Source: an uncultured Bacteroidota bacterium
GTDB lineage: Bacteria > Bacteroidota > Bacteroidia > Chitinophagales > Chitinophagaceae
NCBI GenBank assembly: GCA_903851455.1
Contig: CAINOM010000558.1
Coordinates: forward strand, 1-11,233
Direction: 5' to 3'
DNA: 11,233 nt
Below, one piece after another: positions 1 to 7,931 of the stretch. The first letter of the stretch is position 1. Every line of letters starts with the position of its first letter. Under the pieces are notes generated by a model. That model was given only the letters and a program-made list of their open reading frames with translations, did no database searches and was not told the origin of the DNA. A program made the translations under genes and the position numbers.

Positions 1-615
1 CAGGGGGTGGAAGATGAACGTGGCCGGATAGCCCGCGAATTGCACGACGGTATCGGCGGGATGTTATCTGCGGCTATGATGCGGCTGATGTCCATTCGCC
101 ATGAAATAAAAGAGATAACCACCGTGCCTGCTTACGAGGAAGCCATAGGCCTGATGGACGAAATGGGCGATGAAATAAGAAATACCGCGCACAACCTGAT
201 GCCCGAAGTCTTGCTGAAACAGCCGCTGCCGGATGCGATAAGGAATTATTGCAACAACCTGCAGGCTGGCAATTCGCTGCATATAGACTTTCATTCGTTC
301 GGCACCTTCGATGCGATCACTCAAAAAAACAAACTGAACATTTACCGTATTGTACAGGAACTGCTGAAGAATATTCTGCAGCACGCTAATGCACAACATG
401 CACTGGTGCAACTGCTGATGAATGAGCAGCTGCTGACCATAACAGTAGAGGATGATGGAAAAGGCTTTAACAATGATGAGATAAAAAAAGGAATAGGACT
501 GCATAACCTGCAAACACGTGTAAACAGCATGTATGGTCATTTCACGATAGACTCGGAAGTGAACAGGGGAACTTCAATATATATTGAATTTGACGCTCAG
601 AAGCTAATATCATGA
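1..615 (+). CDS. Sensor histidine kinase, HPK7/NarX-type, C-terminal part (5' end outside window)
   Basis: This is the kinase half of a two-component sensor that autophosphorylates on histidine and passes the phosphate to the regulator encoded next. The reading frame is open from the first base, so the true start and the whole sensory region lie upstream. A GTG at 7 is inside the dimerisation helix and is not a credible start. Counting from the first codon, a HisKA_3 domain opens the fragment with ERGRIARELHDGIGG; His15, followed by Asp16, is the phospho-acceptor. A HATPase_c domain follows: the N-box lies around residues 118-128 (QELLKNILQHA, Asn124), the G1 box VEDDGKGF around 149-156, and the G2 box GIGLHNL around 164-170. 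It ends shortly after the ATPase fold, as expected for this family. Its stop overlaps the regulator start (ATGA), which implies translational coupling. The signal sensed cannot be inferred. The family call is very secure. Confidence 0.95.
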   Translation, partial: QGVEDERGRIARELHDGIGGMLSAAMMRLMSIRHEIKEITTVPAYEEAIGLMDEMGDEIRNTAHNLMPEVLLKQPLPDAIRNYCNNLQAGNSLHIDFHSFGTFDAITQKNKLNIYRIVQELLKNILQHANAQHALVQLLMNEQLLTITVEDDGKGFNNDEIKKGIGLHNLQTRVNSMYGHFTIDSEVNRGTSIYIEFDAQKLIS

Positions 616-1259
616 AACAACGGAAGATCAAAATATCAATAGCTGATGACCACCCGCTTGTAATAAACGGGCTGCACCACATACTGAGCAACTCCGCAGA
701 TATGGAGATCATAGACAGCTATATTGACGGCACCGCGCTGCTTTCAGGTATTGTACAAAAAGAGCCTGACGTATTATTGCTCGACATACACATGCCCGGC
801 CAGACAGGGGACGAACTGGCGGTGATCATAACTGAGAAATATCCTGCCGTGAAAATACTGGCGCTTACCAACCTGGATAATGTCTACTACATCAAAAACA
901 TGCTGCGCAGCGGGGTGCATGGATATATATTGAAGACGACAAGAGAAGAAATATTGCTGGAGGCAATAAGAACCGTTTATGCAGGCGGACAATACCTGGA
1001 GCCCGTACTTAAGGACAAAGTGCTGATCGATGCGCTGCAAACAAGGCGGCAGGTGTCGGCTGATCCGGTGCTCTCGCGGAGGGAAAAGGAGGTATTACAG
1101 TTCATCGCATCAAACCTTACCAGCCAGCAGATAGCGGACAAGCTGTTTGTAAGTAAAAGGACCATAGATAACCACCGACTGAACCTGATGATAAAGCTGG
1201 ACGTAAAAAATGTGGCAGCGAAAGAGAAGAAAGGTATTCAGCTGGGATTGATCGGATAG
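612..1259 (+). CDS. Response regulator, NarL/FixJ (LuxR-type HTH) family
   Basis: This is the cytoplasmic DNA-binding partner of the overlapping kinase. Residues 5-122 form a CheY-like receiver: acid pocket Asp12/Asp13, phospho-acceptor Asp58 in LLLDIHMPG, switch Thr86 in LALTN, and Lys108 in GYILKT. A linker leads to a LuxR/GerE helix-turn-helix at about 152-205, beginning LSRREKEVLQFIA; the recognition helix region reads VSKRTIDNHRLNL. The length of 215 residues is normal and all receiver key residues are present, so it should be phosphorylatable. The start overlaps the kinase stop by four bases. The stop is four bases from the stop of the convergent efflux pump. Its targets are unknown. 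Regulation of the neighbouring efflux cluster is possible by proximity, but nothing in the sequence proves it. Confidence 0.96.
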   Translation: MKQRKIKISIADDHPLVINGLHHILSNSADMEIIDSYIDGTALLSGIVQKEPDVLLLDIHMPGQTGDELAVIITEKYPAVKILALTNLDNVYYIKNMLRSGVHGYILKTTREEILLEAIRTVYAGGQYLEPVLKDKVLIDALQTRRQVSADPVLSRREKEVLQFIASNLTSQQIADKLFVSKRTIDNHRLNLMIKLDVKNVAAKEKKGIQLGLIG

Positions 1260-1278
1260 CCGATTATTCTTCTTCTTT
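1249..1278 (+). terminator. Hairpin spanning both convergent stop codons, with pyrimidine-rich tail
   Basis: The + strand can fold TGATCGG (1249-1255) against CCGATTA (1260-1266) around the loop ATAG. The stem has seven base pairs, one of them a G-U wobble. The regulator's TAG lies in the loop and the pump's stop (TAA on the minus strand) lies in the right arm. A T/C-rich run (TTCTTCTTCTTTC) follows on the + strand only. This resembles a weak intrinsic terminator for the two-component operon. On the minus strand no T tract follows, so it would at best be a 3'-end stabilising hairpin there. The stem is short and its function is inferred. Confidence 0.45.
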
Positions 1279-4200
1279 CGCACGTTCATTTGCGCCGGTA
1301 TTGTTCTCCTGCGCATGGGCGATCTCAAATTCAAGCTCGGCGTCTATGTTCTGCTCTTCTGCTTTTTTTGCTTTTTCCATCAGTTCTTCATGGTGCTCCT
1401 GCAGGTAGGCGAGCTTCTTTTTTCCGTAGGAGAATCGCGTAATAACCACAAACAAAACGGGCACAATGAATATAGCAAGCGACGAAGCGGCAAGCATACC
1501 ACCAAGGACGGTAAACCCAATGGTATTACGTGCAACAGCACCGGCGCCGGTAGCAAAGACCAGCGGCATTACACCCAGGATGAATGCCAGTGAGGTCATG
1601 ATGATGGGGCGCAGCCGGAGCTTAACCGCATCCAGTGTGGACCTGATCAGTTCCTCACCCCGATCCACACGTATCTTGGCAAACTCAACGATCAGTATTG
1701 CGTTCTTCGCCGAAAGCCCGATGAGGGTGATGAGGCCTATCTGCGCATAAACGTTGTTGGTGAGTCGGGGGATGCATATGAGCATGAGTATGGCCCCGAA
1801 TGCACTGATAGGTACTGCCAGCATTACAGAGAACGGCACCGACCAGCTTTCGTAGAGTGCTGCCAGGAAGAGGAACACAAAGGTGATGGAGAAGATGAAG
1901 ATATAAACAGTCGTTTTGCCTGCTTTGATCTCCTCATAGCTCAACCCGGAGAATTCATACGTATATCCCTGCGGCAAAACCTTGGCGGCGGTCTCCTTGA
2001 GCACTTCAATTGCCTGTCCGCTGCTATACCCTTGCACACTCTGGCCGCCCACATTAGCCGAACGAAATATATTAAAATGCGTGACCAACGGCGGCGCCTC
2101 GGTTGCCTTATAATTGACAAGCGTACTTAGCGGTACCATTGCCCCGGATTGATTGCGCACATAATATTTGTTCATATCGGATATCAGTGCGCGAAATGTG
2201 GTATCTGCCTGCACTACTACGTGATAGGTACGGTTGTAAAGCGTAAAGTTGTTTACGAAAAGGCTGCCCATATAGGCCTGCATAGTGGTAAATACATCGG
2301 ATACATTCACCCCCAGTTTTTCACATTTGTCCCGGTCAAGTGTAAGGTCTATGCTGGGCGTATGAGCAGAATAATAAGAATAGGCGCTGGCAGTTGCTGG
2401 GTTCTTATGTAAAGCGTCAACAAACTTCTTCACCACTGCCTCAAATTGGTGCACATCATCTGTTGTTCCGCTTTGCTCTATCTCCATACTGAAGCCGGCC
2501 GCCTGGCCGATACCCCGTATAGGCGCAGGCGCTGTAACGACCACATTCGCATTCTTTAGTCCTGCGGCAGCAATACGCTTTTTGATCACGGCAATGATCC
2601 CTCCTGTGCCATTTACCTGCTCGTCTGGCTTTGAGCGATCATCCCAAGGCTTCAGCATAACGAAAATTGTACCGCAATTTGAAGTCGTACCGGAATTAAG
2701 AATATTAAGTCCTGATAACGCAGCATAATGATTTACTCCCGGAGTAGTACCGACAATTTCCATGAGCTTCGTGATAAAGGCAACAGACTGCGTAGTGGCT
2801 GTCGCCTCCGGCAACTGATAGGTGATTTGCAGCCTGCCATCATCTTCCGATGGAATGAACCCCTTGGGTTTATTCATAAACATGACTACAGTTCCGGCAC
2901 AAATCAATACCAGCAAAATGACGACATACCTTGAGCCCTTAATACAGCGCCGCACGCCATTCGCATATTTGCCCGCGACACGCTCAAACCATGCATTGAA
3001 ACGGAAGAAGAATTTGCCGAGCCACTTAGAGTCTTTATTAATTTTGGTCGGCTTCAGGAGAAGGGTGCAGAGCGCCGGAGTCAGGGACAACGCTATGAAA
3101 GCCGAAAGAATAACCGAGATCGCTATAGTGATGGCAAACTGCTGGTACAGGCGACCAACTATACCAGGAATGAAGCCCACCGGAACGAATACAGCAGCGA
3201 GTATCAATGCAATGGCAACAACCGGAGCCGAAATATCCTTCATAGCCCGGTAAGTTGCTTCCTTGGCGGACATACCTTGCTCATCAATATAATGCTGCAC
3301 AGCCTCCACTACTATAATGGCATCGTCTACCACAATACCTATGGCCAGCACAAAGCCAAACATAGTAAGTGTGTTAACTGTAAAACCGAGCGGTATAAAA
3401 AAGCAAAACGTGCCCAGAATAGAGACCGGTATGGCCATGATCGGAATAAGAGTAGAGCGAAGGTTTTGGAGGAATAATAATACCACGAGCGCAACAAGGC
3501 CAAGCGCTTTAAGCAATGTATCTATTACCTCGTGCATTGACACTTTGATGATCGTAATGGACTCAAACGGCACTTTATAATCAATATCGGCAGGAAATGA
3601 TTTTTTTAGCTGCTCCATGGCGGCATAAACATTGTTGGCCGTCTCCAGGGCATTACTGCCGGGGCCCTGGTAGATCATCAGGTAGGATGCGGGTTTACCA
3701 TCTACAAAGGAATTGCTGGAAAATGTGAACTTGCCAAGTTCCACTCTCGCTACATCTTTCAGATATATTAATTCGCCGGTCGCCGGAATGGTTTTAACTA
3801 TGACCTTTTCAAAATCTGACGCATTTTTGAGCATCCCGTTTACGAGAATGCCCAACTCAAAAGTCTGTGAATTTTGCTGCGGCGGCGCACCTGCAGCGCC
3901 AGCGGCCACCTGCACGTTTTGCGCATTTAAAGCAGCAATAACATCAGCAGGCGTCAGGCTGTGTGCGGCCATTTTTTCCGGGTCCATCCATATACGCATG
4001 CTGAACTGGTCTGTTCGCGCAGTGATGTCCCCTACCCCCGGCACTCGCAGCAAGGCGTCCTGTATATATATGTTGCTGTAGTTATCAATAAAAGGTCTGT
4101 CGTGGCTTCCCTTGGGCGAATAGATGGCGATCATCATCAGCATGCTTGGGTTTTTAGCCCGCACGGTCATCCCCAGCCGACTGACTACTGATGGCAGCAA

Positions 4201-4551
4201 TGGTGTGGCTATCCCGACACGGTTCTGAACATTAAGAGCTGCAATGTGTACGTTAGTGCCAATATTAAAGGTAACATTTATGCTTACGGCACCGGTATTG
4301 GTATTGGTGCTTTGCATGTACTCCATACCAGGTGTACCATTTATCTGCTCCTCAATAGGCGTGGCAACGGTTTGTTCCACCGTTTGCGCATCTGCACCCG
4401 TGTACTGGCCAGATACAGAAACAGAAGGCGGCGAAATATTGGGATACTGATCGACCGCGAGATTGAATATGCATATAGCGCCCGATATCATCAGCACCAT
4501 CGATATGACGATAGCGGTAACCGGGCGTTTTATGAATGTATTTGCGATCAT
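1264..4551 (-). CDS. RND efflux pump, HAE1/AcrB-type inner-membrane transporter (second tandem copy)
   Basis: Proton-driven inner-membrane subunit of a tripartite multidrug-type exporter, 1095 residues. It shows the standard AcrB plan: TM1 at about 10-30, a first periplasmic porter/docking loop to about 335, TM2-TM6 at about 340-498, TM7 at about 541-558, a second periplasmic loop to about 878, and TM8-TM12 at about 881-1037. The proton relay is complete: Asp409-Asp410 in GIVVDDAIIVVE (TM4), Lys949 in GLSAKNAILIVEFAK (TM10) and Arg981 in RLRPIIMTSLAF (TM11). The porter-domain position matching AcrB Phe178 is Arg179. A charged cytoplasmic tail of about 55 residues follows TM12, with a run of glutamates at the end. 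It is the promoter-distal gene, 50 bases after the first pump copy, and shares its start sequence MIANTFIKRP. The substrate is unknown. The family call is certain; multidrug rather than metal or other substrate is inferred from HAE1-like motifs. Confidence 0.96.
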   Translation of the reverse strand: MIANTFIKRPVTAIVISMVLMISGAICIFNLAVDQYPNISPPSVSVSGQYTGADAQTVEQTVATPIEEQINGTPGMEYMQSTNTNTGAVSINVTFNIGTNVHIAALNVQNRVGIATPLLPSVVSRLGMTVRAKNPSMLMMIAIYSPKGSHDRPFIDNYSNIYIQDALLRVPGVGDITARTDQFSMRIWMDPEKMAAHSLTPADVIAALNAQNVQVAAGAAGAPPQQNSQTFELGILVNGMLKNASDFEKVIVKTIPATGELIYLKDVARVELGKFTFSSNSFVDGKPASYLMIYQGPGSNALETANNVYAAMEQLKKSFPADIDYKVPFESITIIKVSMHEVIDTLLKALGLVALVVLLFLQNLRSTLIPIMAIPVSILGTFCFFIPLGFTVNTLTMFGFVLAIGIVVDDAIIVVEAVQHYIDEQGMSAKEATYRAMKDISAPVVAIALILAAVFVPVGFIPGIVGRLYQQFAITIAISVILSAFIALSLTPALCTLLLKPTKINKDSKWLGKFFFRFNAWFERVAGKYANGVRRCIKGSRYVVILLVLICAGTVVMFMNKPKGFIPSEDDGRLQITYQLPEATATTQSVAFITKLMEIVGTTPGVNHYAALSGLNILNSGTTSNCGTIFVMLKPWDDRSKPDEQVNGTGGIIAVIKKRIAAAGLKNANVVVTAPAPIRGIGQAAGFSMEIEQSGTTDDVHQFEAVVKKFVDALHKNPATASAYSYYSAHTPSIDLTLDRDKCEKLGVNVSDVFTTMQAYMGSLFVNNFTLYNRTYHVVVQADTTFRALISDMNKYYVRNQSGAMVPLSTLVNYKATEAPPLVTHFNIFRSANVGGQSVQGYSSGQAIEVLKETAAKVLPQGYTYEFSGLSYEEIKAGKTTVYIFIFSITFVFLFLAALYESWSVPFSVMLAVPISAFGAILMLICIPRLTNNVYAQIGLITLIGLSAKNAILIVEFAKIRVDRGEELIRSTLDAVKLRLRPIIMTSLAFILGVMPLVFATGAGAVARNTIGFTVLGGMLAASSLAIFIVPVLFVVITRFSYGKKKLAYLQEHHEELMEKAKKAEEQNIDAELEFEIAHAQENNTGANERAKEEE

Positions 4552-4553
4552 TT

Positions 4554-4588
4554 TAAAAATTCAAAAGTCAAAATTCAAAAGTTAAAAA
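4554..4588 (-). repeat. Heptameric AT-rich tandem repeat (about five TCAAAAG/T units) between the pump genes
   Basis: On the + strand this reads as successive seven-base units TAAAAAT, TCAAAAG, TCAAAAT, TCAAAAG and TTAAAAA. Equivalently, it is a 14-base unit in two copies (4556-4569 and 4570-4583) with one mismatch. It fills most of the 50-base spacer upstream of the second pump start. On the minus strand it forms a T-rich leader ending just before the ATG and includes TAACTTTTG, a near match to the Bacteroidota -7 element. It may be a simple spacer repeat, a leader that enhances translation, or a weak internal promoter. The repeat itself is directly visible; its role is not. Confidence 0.6.
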
Positions 4589-4601
4589 GCACTTTACCCG
4601 A

Positions 4602-7600
4602 TCATGTGTTTTGGGGTTCTTCGCCTTCAGGCTTGTTCAGCTCCCTGGACTTCTGTATTTCGTATTCCAGTTCGGGATCTATATTTTCTGCTTCTACCTT
4701 CGCGGCTTTCTCCATTAGTTCGTCATGGTGGGCCATCAGGTATTCGAGTTTCTTCTTGCCATAGGATACGCGCGTAATGATAACAAAGAGCACAGGCACT
4801 ATGAATATGGCCAGTGTAGAGGCGGCAAGCATACCACCGAACACCGTAAAACCAATAGTGCGACGGGCAATGGCGCCAGCGCCCGTGGCCAGCATCAGCG
4901 GCAACACACCAAGGATGAAGGCCAACGACGTCATAACAATAGGTCTCAGGCGAAGCTTGACCGCCTCAAGGGTTGATTTTATCAGGTCCTCTCCCCTGTC
5001 TACGCGCACCTTGGCGAACTCAACGATCAGGATCGCGTTCTTCGCTGCCAGACCGATCAGGGTGATAAGACCGATCTGAGCATAGACGTTGTTGGTAATA
5101 TGCGGCAGAAAGACCAGCGTCAGTATAGCCCCAAAAGCGCCAATAGGCACGGCAAGCAGCACCGAGAACGGCACCGACCAGCTCTCATAAAGGGCCGCGA
5201 GGAACAAAAACACAAAGGTGATGGAGAAGATAAAAATGTAGATGGTAGAAGCCCCGGCCTTGATCTCCTCGTAGCTTAGCCCGGAGTATTCATATGCGTA
5301 TCCTTGTGGTAAAACCCTGTCTGCTACCTTCTTCAAAGCATCCAGCGCCTGCGTACTACTGTAGCCATCGGCGGGCGAACCATCGATCTCAGCAGAACGG
5401 AAGATATTGAAGTGCGATATAAGCGGAGCAGCTTCCGTGGGCTCATAACTGATCACCGAGCCCATCGGCACCATGCCCCCAGCCTGGTTGCGCACATAGT
5501 ATTTGTCCATGTCCGACACCAGCTCACGGAAGGCCGTGTCTGCCTGCACCACAACGTGAAAGGTCCGGTTGTAGGTGGTGAAGTCATTAATATACAAGCT
5601 GCCCATGTATGCCTGTATGGTAGTAAACACATCTGCGATATTTACGCCGAGCTTCTCGCACTTCTCGCGGTCTACGGTAAGATTGATATTTGGCGTATGG
5701 GCAGTGTAATAACTATATGCTTTAGATATGGCAGGGTCCTTATTGGCTTCTGTAATAAATTTGTTCACGACATTTTCAAAGGCATGTACATCGTCACTGG
5801 TATTGCGTTGCTCGATCTGGAAGCTGAAACCGACGGTCGCACCAACACCGGGGATAGGTGAAGGTTGTATCACCTGCACATTGGCGTTATTTATTCCGGC
5901 AGAATCTATACGTTTCTGCAACTCACCAACAATACCCGGCACCCGTTCACCATCTTTCTTACGCTCGTCCCAGGGCTTAAGCTGAACGTAGATGGTACCG
6001 CAATTGGAATTGGCGGCGTTCGTCACAACATTAAGACCCGAAAGGGCTGCATAGTGCCCTACACCTGGCGTGGACTCGACAACCTTCATGAGCTTAGTCA
6101 TAACGGCCACGGATTGCGAAGTGGCATAAGCAGGAGGCAACTGGAAGGTGACATAAAGATTACCATCGTCCTCTGAAGGAATAAAGCCGGTGGACTTATG
6201 CCGGAATAAGAACACAGCGCCAACGCAGATACACAAAAGAATGATGACCACGTAGCGGGCGCCCTTAATACTAAGCTTAACGCCATTTGTATATTTGTCC
6301 GTAACCTTTTCGAACCATTTATTGAAACGGGAGAATAGCTTATTTAACCCTTTGGCCTTTTCTGACGGCACTGTTGGTTTCAACAGCAGCGTGCAAAGCG
6401 CCGGCGTTAAAGAAAGCGCGATGAACGCAGAAAGGATAACGGATATGGCGATGGTTATCGCAAACTGCTGGTAAAGCCGGCCCACGATGCCGGGAATGAA
6501 ACCAACCGGAACAAATACTGCTGCAAGGATAAGTGCAATAGCAACAACCGGCGCGGAAATATCCTTCATGGCCGTGTAAGTGGCCTCCTTGGCAGACATC
6601 TGGTGCTCGTCAATATAGTGCTGTACCGCCTCTACCACAATGATCGCATCATCAACCACAATACCTATTGCCAGCACAAAACCGAACATAGTGAGCGTGT
6701 TGATCGTAAACCCAAGAGGTATGAAGAAACAAAAAGTACCAAGGATAGAAACCGGTATGGCAAGCACCGGAATAAGCGTGGACCGGAGGTTTTGAAGGAA
6801 GACGAACACTACGATCGCCACCAGGCCAAGCGTTAGCAACAGAGTAACGACCACATCACTCATGGACACCTTTACAACAGTTACGGATTCAAAGGGAACT
6901 TTGTAGTCGACATCGGCAGGAAATGATTTCTTAAGCTGTGCAAGGACATCATATATACCGTTCGCAGTTTCAAGTGCATTGCTGCCGGGGGCCTGGTAGA
7001 TGAGGAGGTAAGAGGCTCGTTTACCATCTACAAAAGAATTACTGGCGAAGGTGAACTTACCAAGTTCCACCCTGGCAACATCTTTCAGGTGCACTAATTC
7101 GCCGGTGGCAGGTACAGTTTTCACAATGACATTCTCAAACTCAGAAACCTTGCTGAGACGGCCGTTCACAAGTATGCCAAGCTCAAATGTCTGTGTCTTT
7201 TGCTGCGGTGGTACACCGGCCGAGCCTGCGGCTACCTGCACATTCTGCGCATTCAGTGCGGCAATAACATCGCTGGGAGTCAGGCTGTATGACGCCATTT
7301 TCTCCGGGTTCATCCAGATACGCATACTGAAGTCGTCGGTGAACCTATTGATGCTGCCTACACCCGGAACGCGCAGGAGGGCATCCTGCACAAAGATGTT
7401 GGTGTAGTTGTCCAGGAAGGTGATATCATGTGAACCTTTGGGGGCGTATATGGCCACCATCATGAGCATGCTGGGGTTAACAGCACGAACGGTGAGACCA
7501 AGGCGGCTTACCACTGCAGGCAACAAAGGAGAGGCGATACTTACACGGTTCTGCACATCCAGTGTCGCAATATCAATGTCGGTACCAATTTTAAAGGTAA

Positions 7601-7877
7601 CGTTCATGGACATCTGGCCGTTATTGGTATTGTTGCTCTGCATGTATTCCATGCCGGGCGTACCGTTCACCTGCTGCTCTATGGGTGTGGCAACCGTTTG
7701 CTCTACCGTTTGTGCATCGGCGCCGGTAAACTGGCCGTTAACCTGCACTACGGGCGGAGTAATATCGGGGTACTGATCTATGGCCAGGTTAAAAATGCAG
7801 ATAACACCAGTGATCGCCAATACAATTGATATTACGATAGCTGTAACAGGCCGTTTTATAAAGGTGTTAGCGATCAT
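4602..7877 (-). CDS. RND efflux pump, HAE1/AcrB-type inner-membrane transporter (first tandem copy)
   Basis: Proton-driven pump subunit of 1091 residues, paralogous to the gene that follows it. Its first 502 residues align without gaps to the second copy. By hand count, 412 of the first 500 match, and all but six of residues 361-500 (TM2-TM6 core) match. The domain plan is that of AcrB with twelve TM helices and two large periplasmic loops. The relay residues are Asp409-Asp410 (VVDDAIIVVE), Lys946 (GLAAKNAIL) and Arg978 (LRLRPIVM), so it should be active. The position matching AcrB Phe178 is Phe179 here, against Arg in the second copy; the one matching Phe628 is Tyr630. A hydrophilic C-terminal tail of about 55 residues follows TM12. 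The gene lies 54 bases downstream of the adaptor gene in the same orientation, so co-transcription is likely. The substrate is unknown. The start MIANTFIKRP is supported by exact agreement with the paralogue. Confidence 0.97.
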   Translation of the reverse strand: MIANTFIKRPVTAIVISIVLAITGVICIFNLAIDQYPDITPPVVQVNGQFTGADAQTVEQTVATPIEQQVNGTPGMEYMQSNNTNNGQMSMNVTFKIGTDIDIATLDVQNRVSIASPLLPAVVSRLGLTVRAVNPSMLMMVAIYAPKGSHDITFLDNYTNIFVQDALLRVPGVGSINRFTDDFSMRIWMNPEKMASYSLTPSDVIAALNAQNVQVAAGSAGVPPQQKTQTFELGILVNGRLSKVSEFENVIVKTVPATGELVHLKDVARVELGKFTFASNSFVDGKRASYLLIYQAPGSNALETANGIYDVLAQLKKSFPADVDYKVPFESVTVVKVSMSDVVVTLLLTLGLVAIVVFVFLQNLRSTLIPVLAIPVSILGTFCFFIPLGFTINTLTMFGFVLAIGIVVDDAIIVVEAVQHYIDEHQMSAKEATYTAMKDISAPVVAIALILAAVFVPVGFIPGIVGRLYQQFAITIAISVILSAFIALSLTPALCTLLLKPTVPSEKAKGLNKLFSRFNKWFEKVTDKYTNGVKLSIKGARYVVIILLCICVGAVFLFRHKSTGFIPSEDDGNLYVTFQLPPAYATSQSVAVMTKLMKVVESTPGVGHYAALSGLNVVTNAANSNCGTIYVQLKPWDERKKDGERVPGIVGELQKRIDSAGINNANVQVIQPSPIPGVGATVGFSFQIEQRNTSDDVHAFENVVNKFITEANKDPAISKAYSYYTAHTPNINLTVDREKCEKLGVNIADVFTTIQAYMGSLYINDFTTYNRTFHVVVQADTAFRELVSDMDKYYVRNQAGGMVPMGSVISYEPTEAAPLISHFNIFRSAEIDGSPADGYSSTQALDALKKVADRVLPQGYAYEYSGLSYEEIKAGASTIYIFIFSITFVFLFLAALYESWSVPFSVLLAVPIGAFGAILTLVFLPHITNNVYAQIGLITLIGLAAKNAILIVEFAKVRVDRGEDLIKSTLEAVKLRLRPIVMTSLAFILGVLPLMLATGAGAIARRTIGFTVFGGMLAASTLAIFIVPVLFVIITRVSYGKKKLEYLMAHHDELMEKAAKVEAENIDPELEYEIQKSRELNKPEGEEPQNT

Positions 7878-7898
7878 TTCTTATAAATCAATGGTTAT

Positions 7899-7919
7899 AA
7901 AGTCAAAATCAAAAATTCA
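7899..7919 (-). repeat. Degenerate version of the same heptamer in the adaptor-pump spacer
   Basis: The 54-base spacer between the adaptor stop and the first pump start contains AAAGTCAAAATC followed by AAAAATTCA on the + strand. These are TCAAAAT-type units like those in front of the second pump. The shared wording in both pump leaders could be a relic of the tandem duplication that produced the pair, or independent accumulation of a common AT-rich spacer motif. It is too short to decide. Confidence 0.35.
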
Positions 7920-7931
7920 CTTTTCATACGC

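Noticed and set aside
64..540. A 158-codon minus-strand frame opposite the kinase
   Set aside because: The + strand frame contains clear HisKA_3 and HATPase_c motifs; the minus frame has a composition typical of antisense translation.
3041..3480. Possible recent gene conversion between the pump genes in the TM2-TM6 region
   Set aside because: Protein identity is very high, but direct comparison with 6360-6830 shows many third-position differences, so selection explains the match better.
4246..4764. A 172-codon + strand open frame crossing the junction of the two pump genes
   Set aside because: It lies antisense to conserved pump coding sequence and the heptamer spacer, has no recognisable domain, and is explained by codon bias of the opposite strand.
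5412..5861. A 149-codon + strand open frame inside the first pump (and similar ones at 2822-3253, 3713-4081 and 7408-7776)
   Set aside because: All are antisense to strongly conserved RND sequence. Several occur at matching places in both paralogues, as expected for shadows of homologous genes.
1264..7877. The tandem pump genes as a frameshifted or assembly-duplicated single gene
   Set aside because: Both frames are intact over more than 1090 codons, with extensive synonymous and amino-acid differences and distinct tails, so they are true paralogues.
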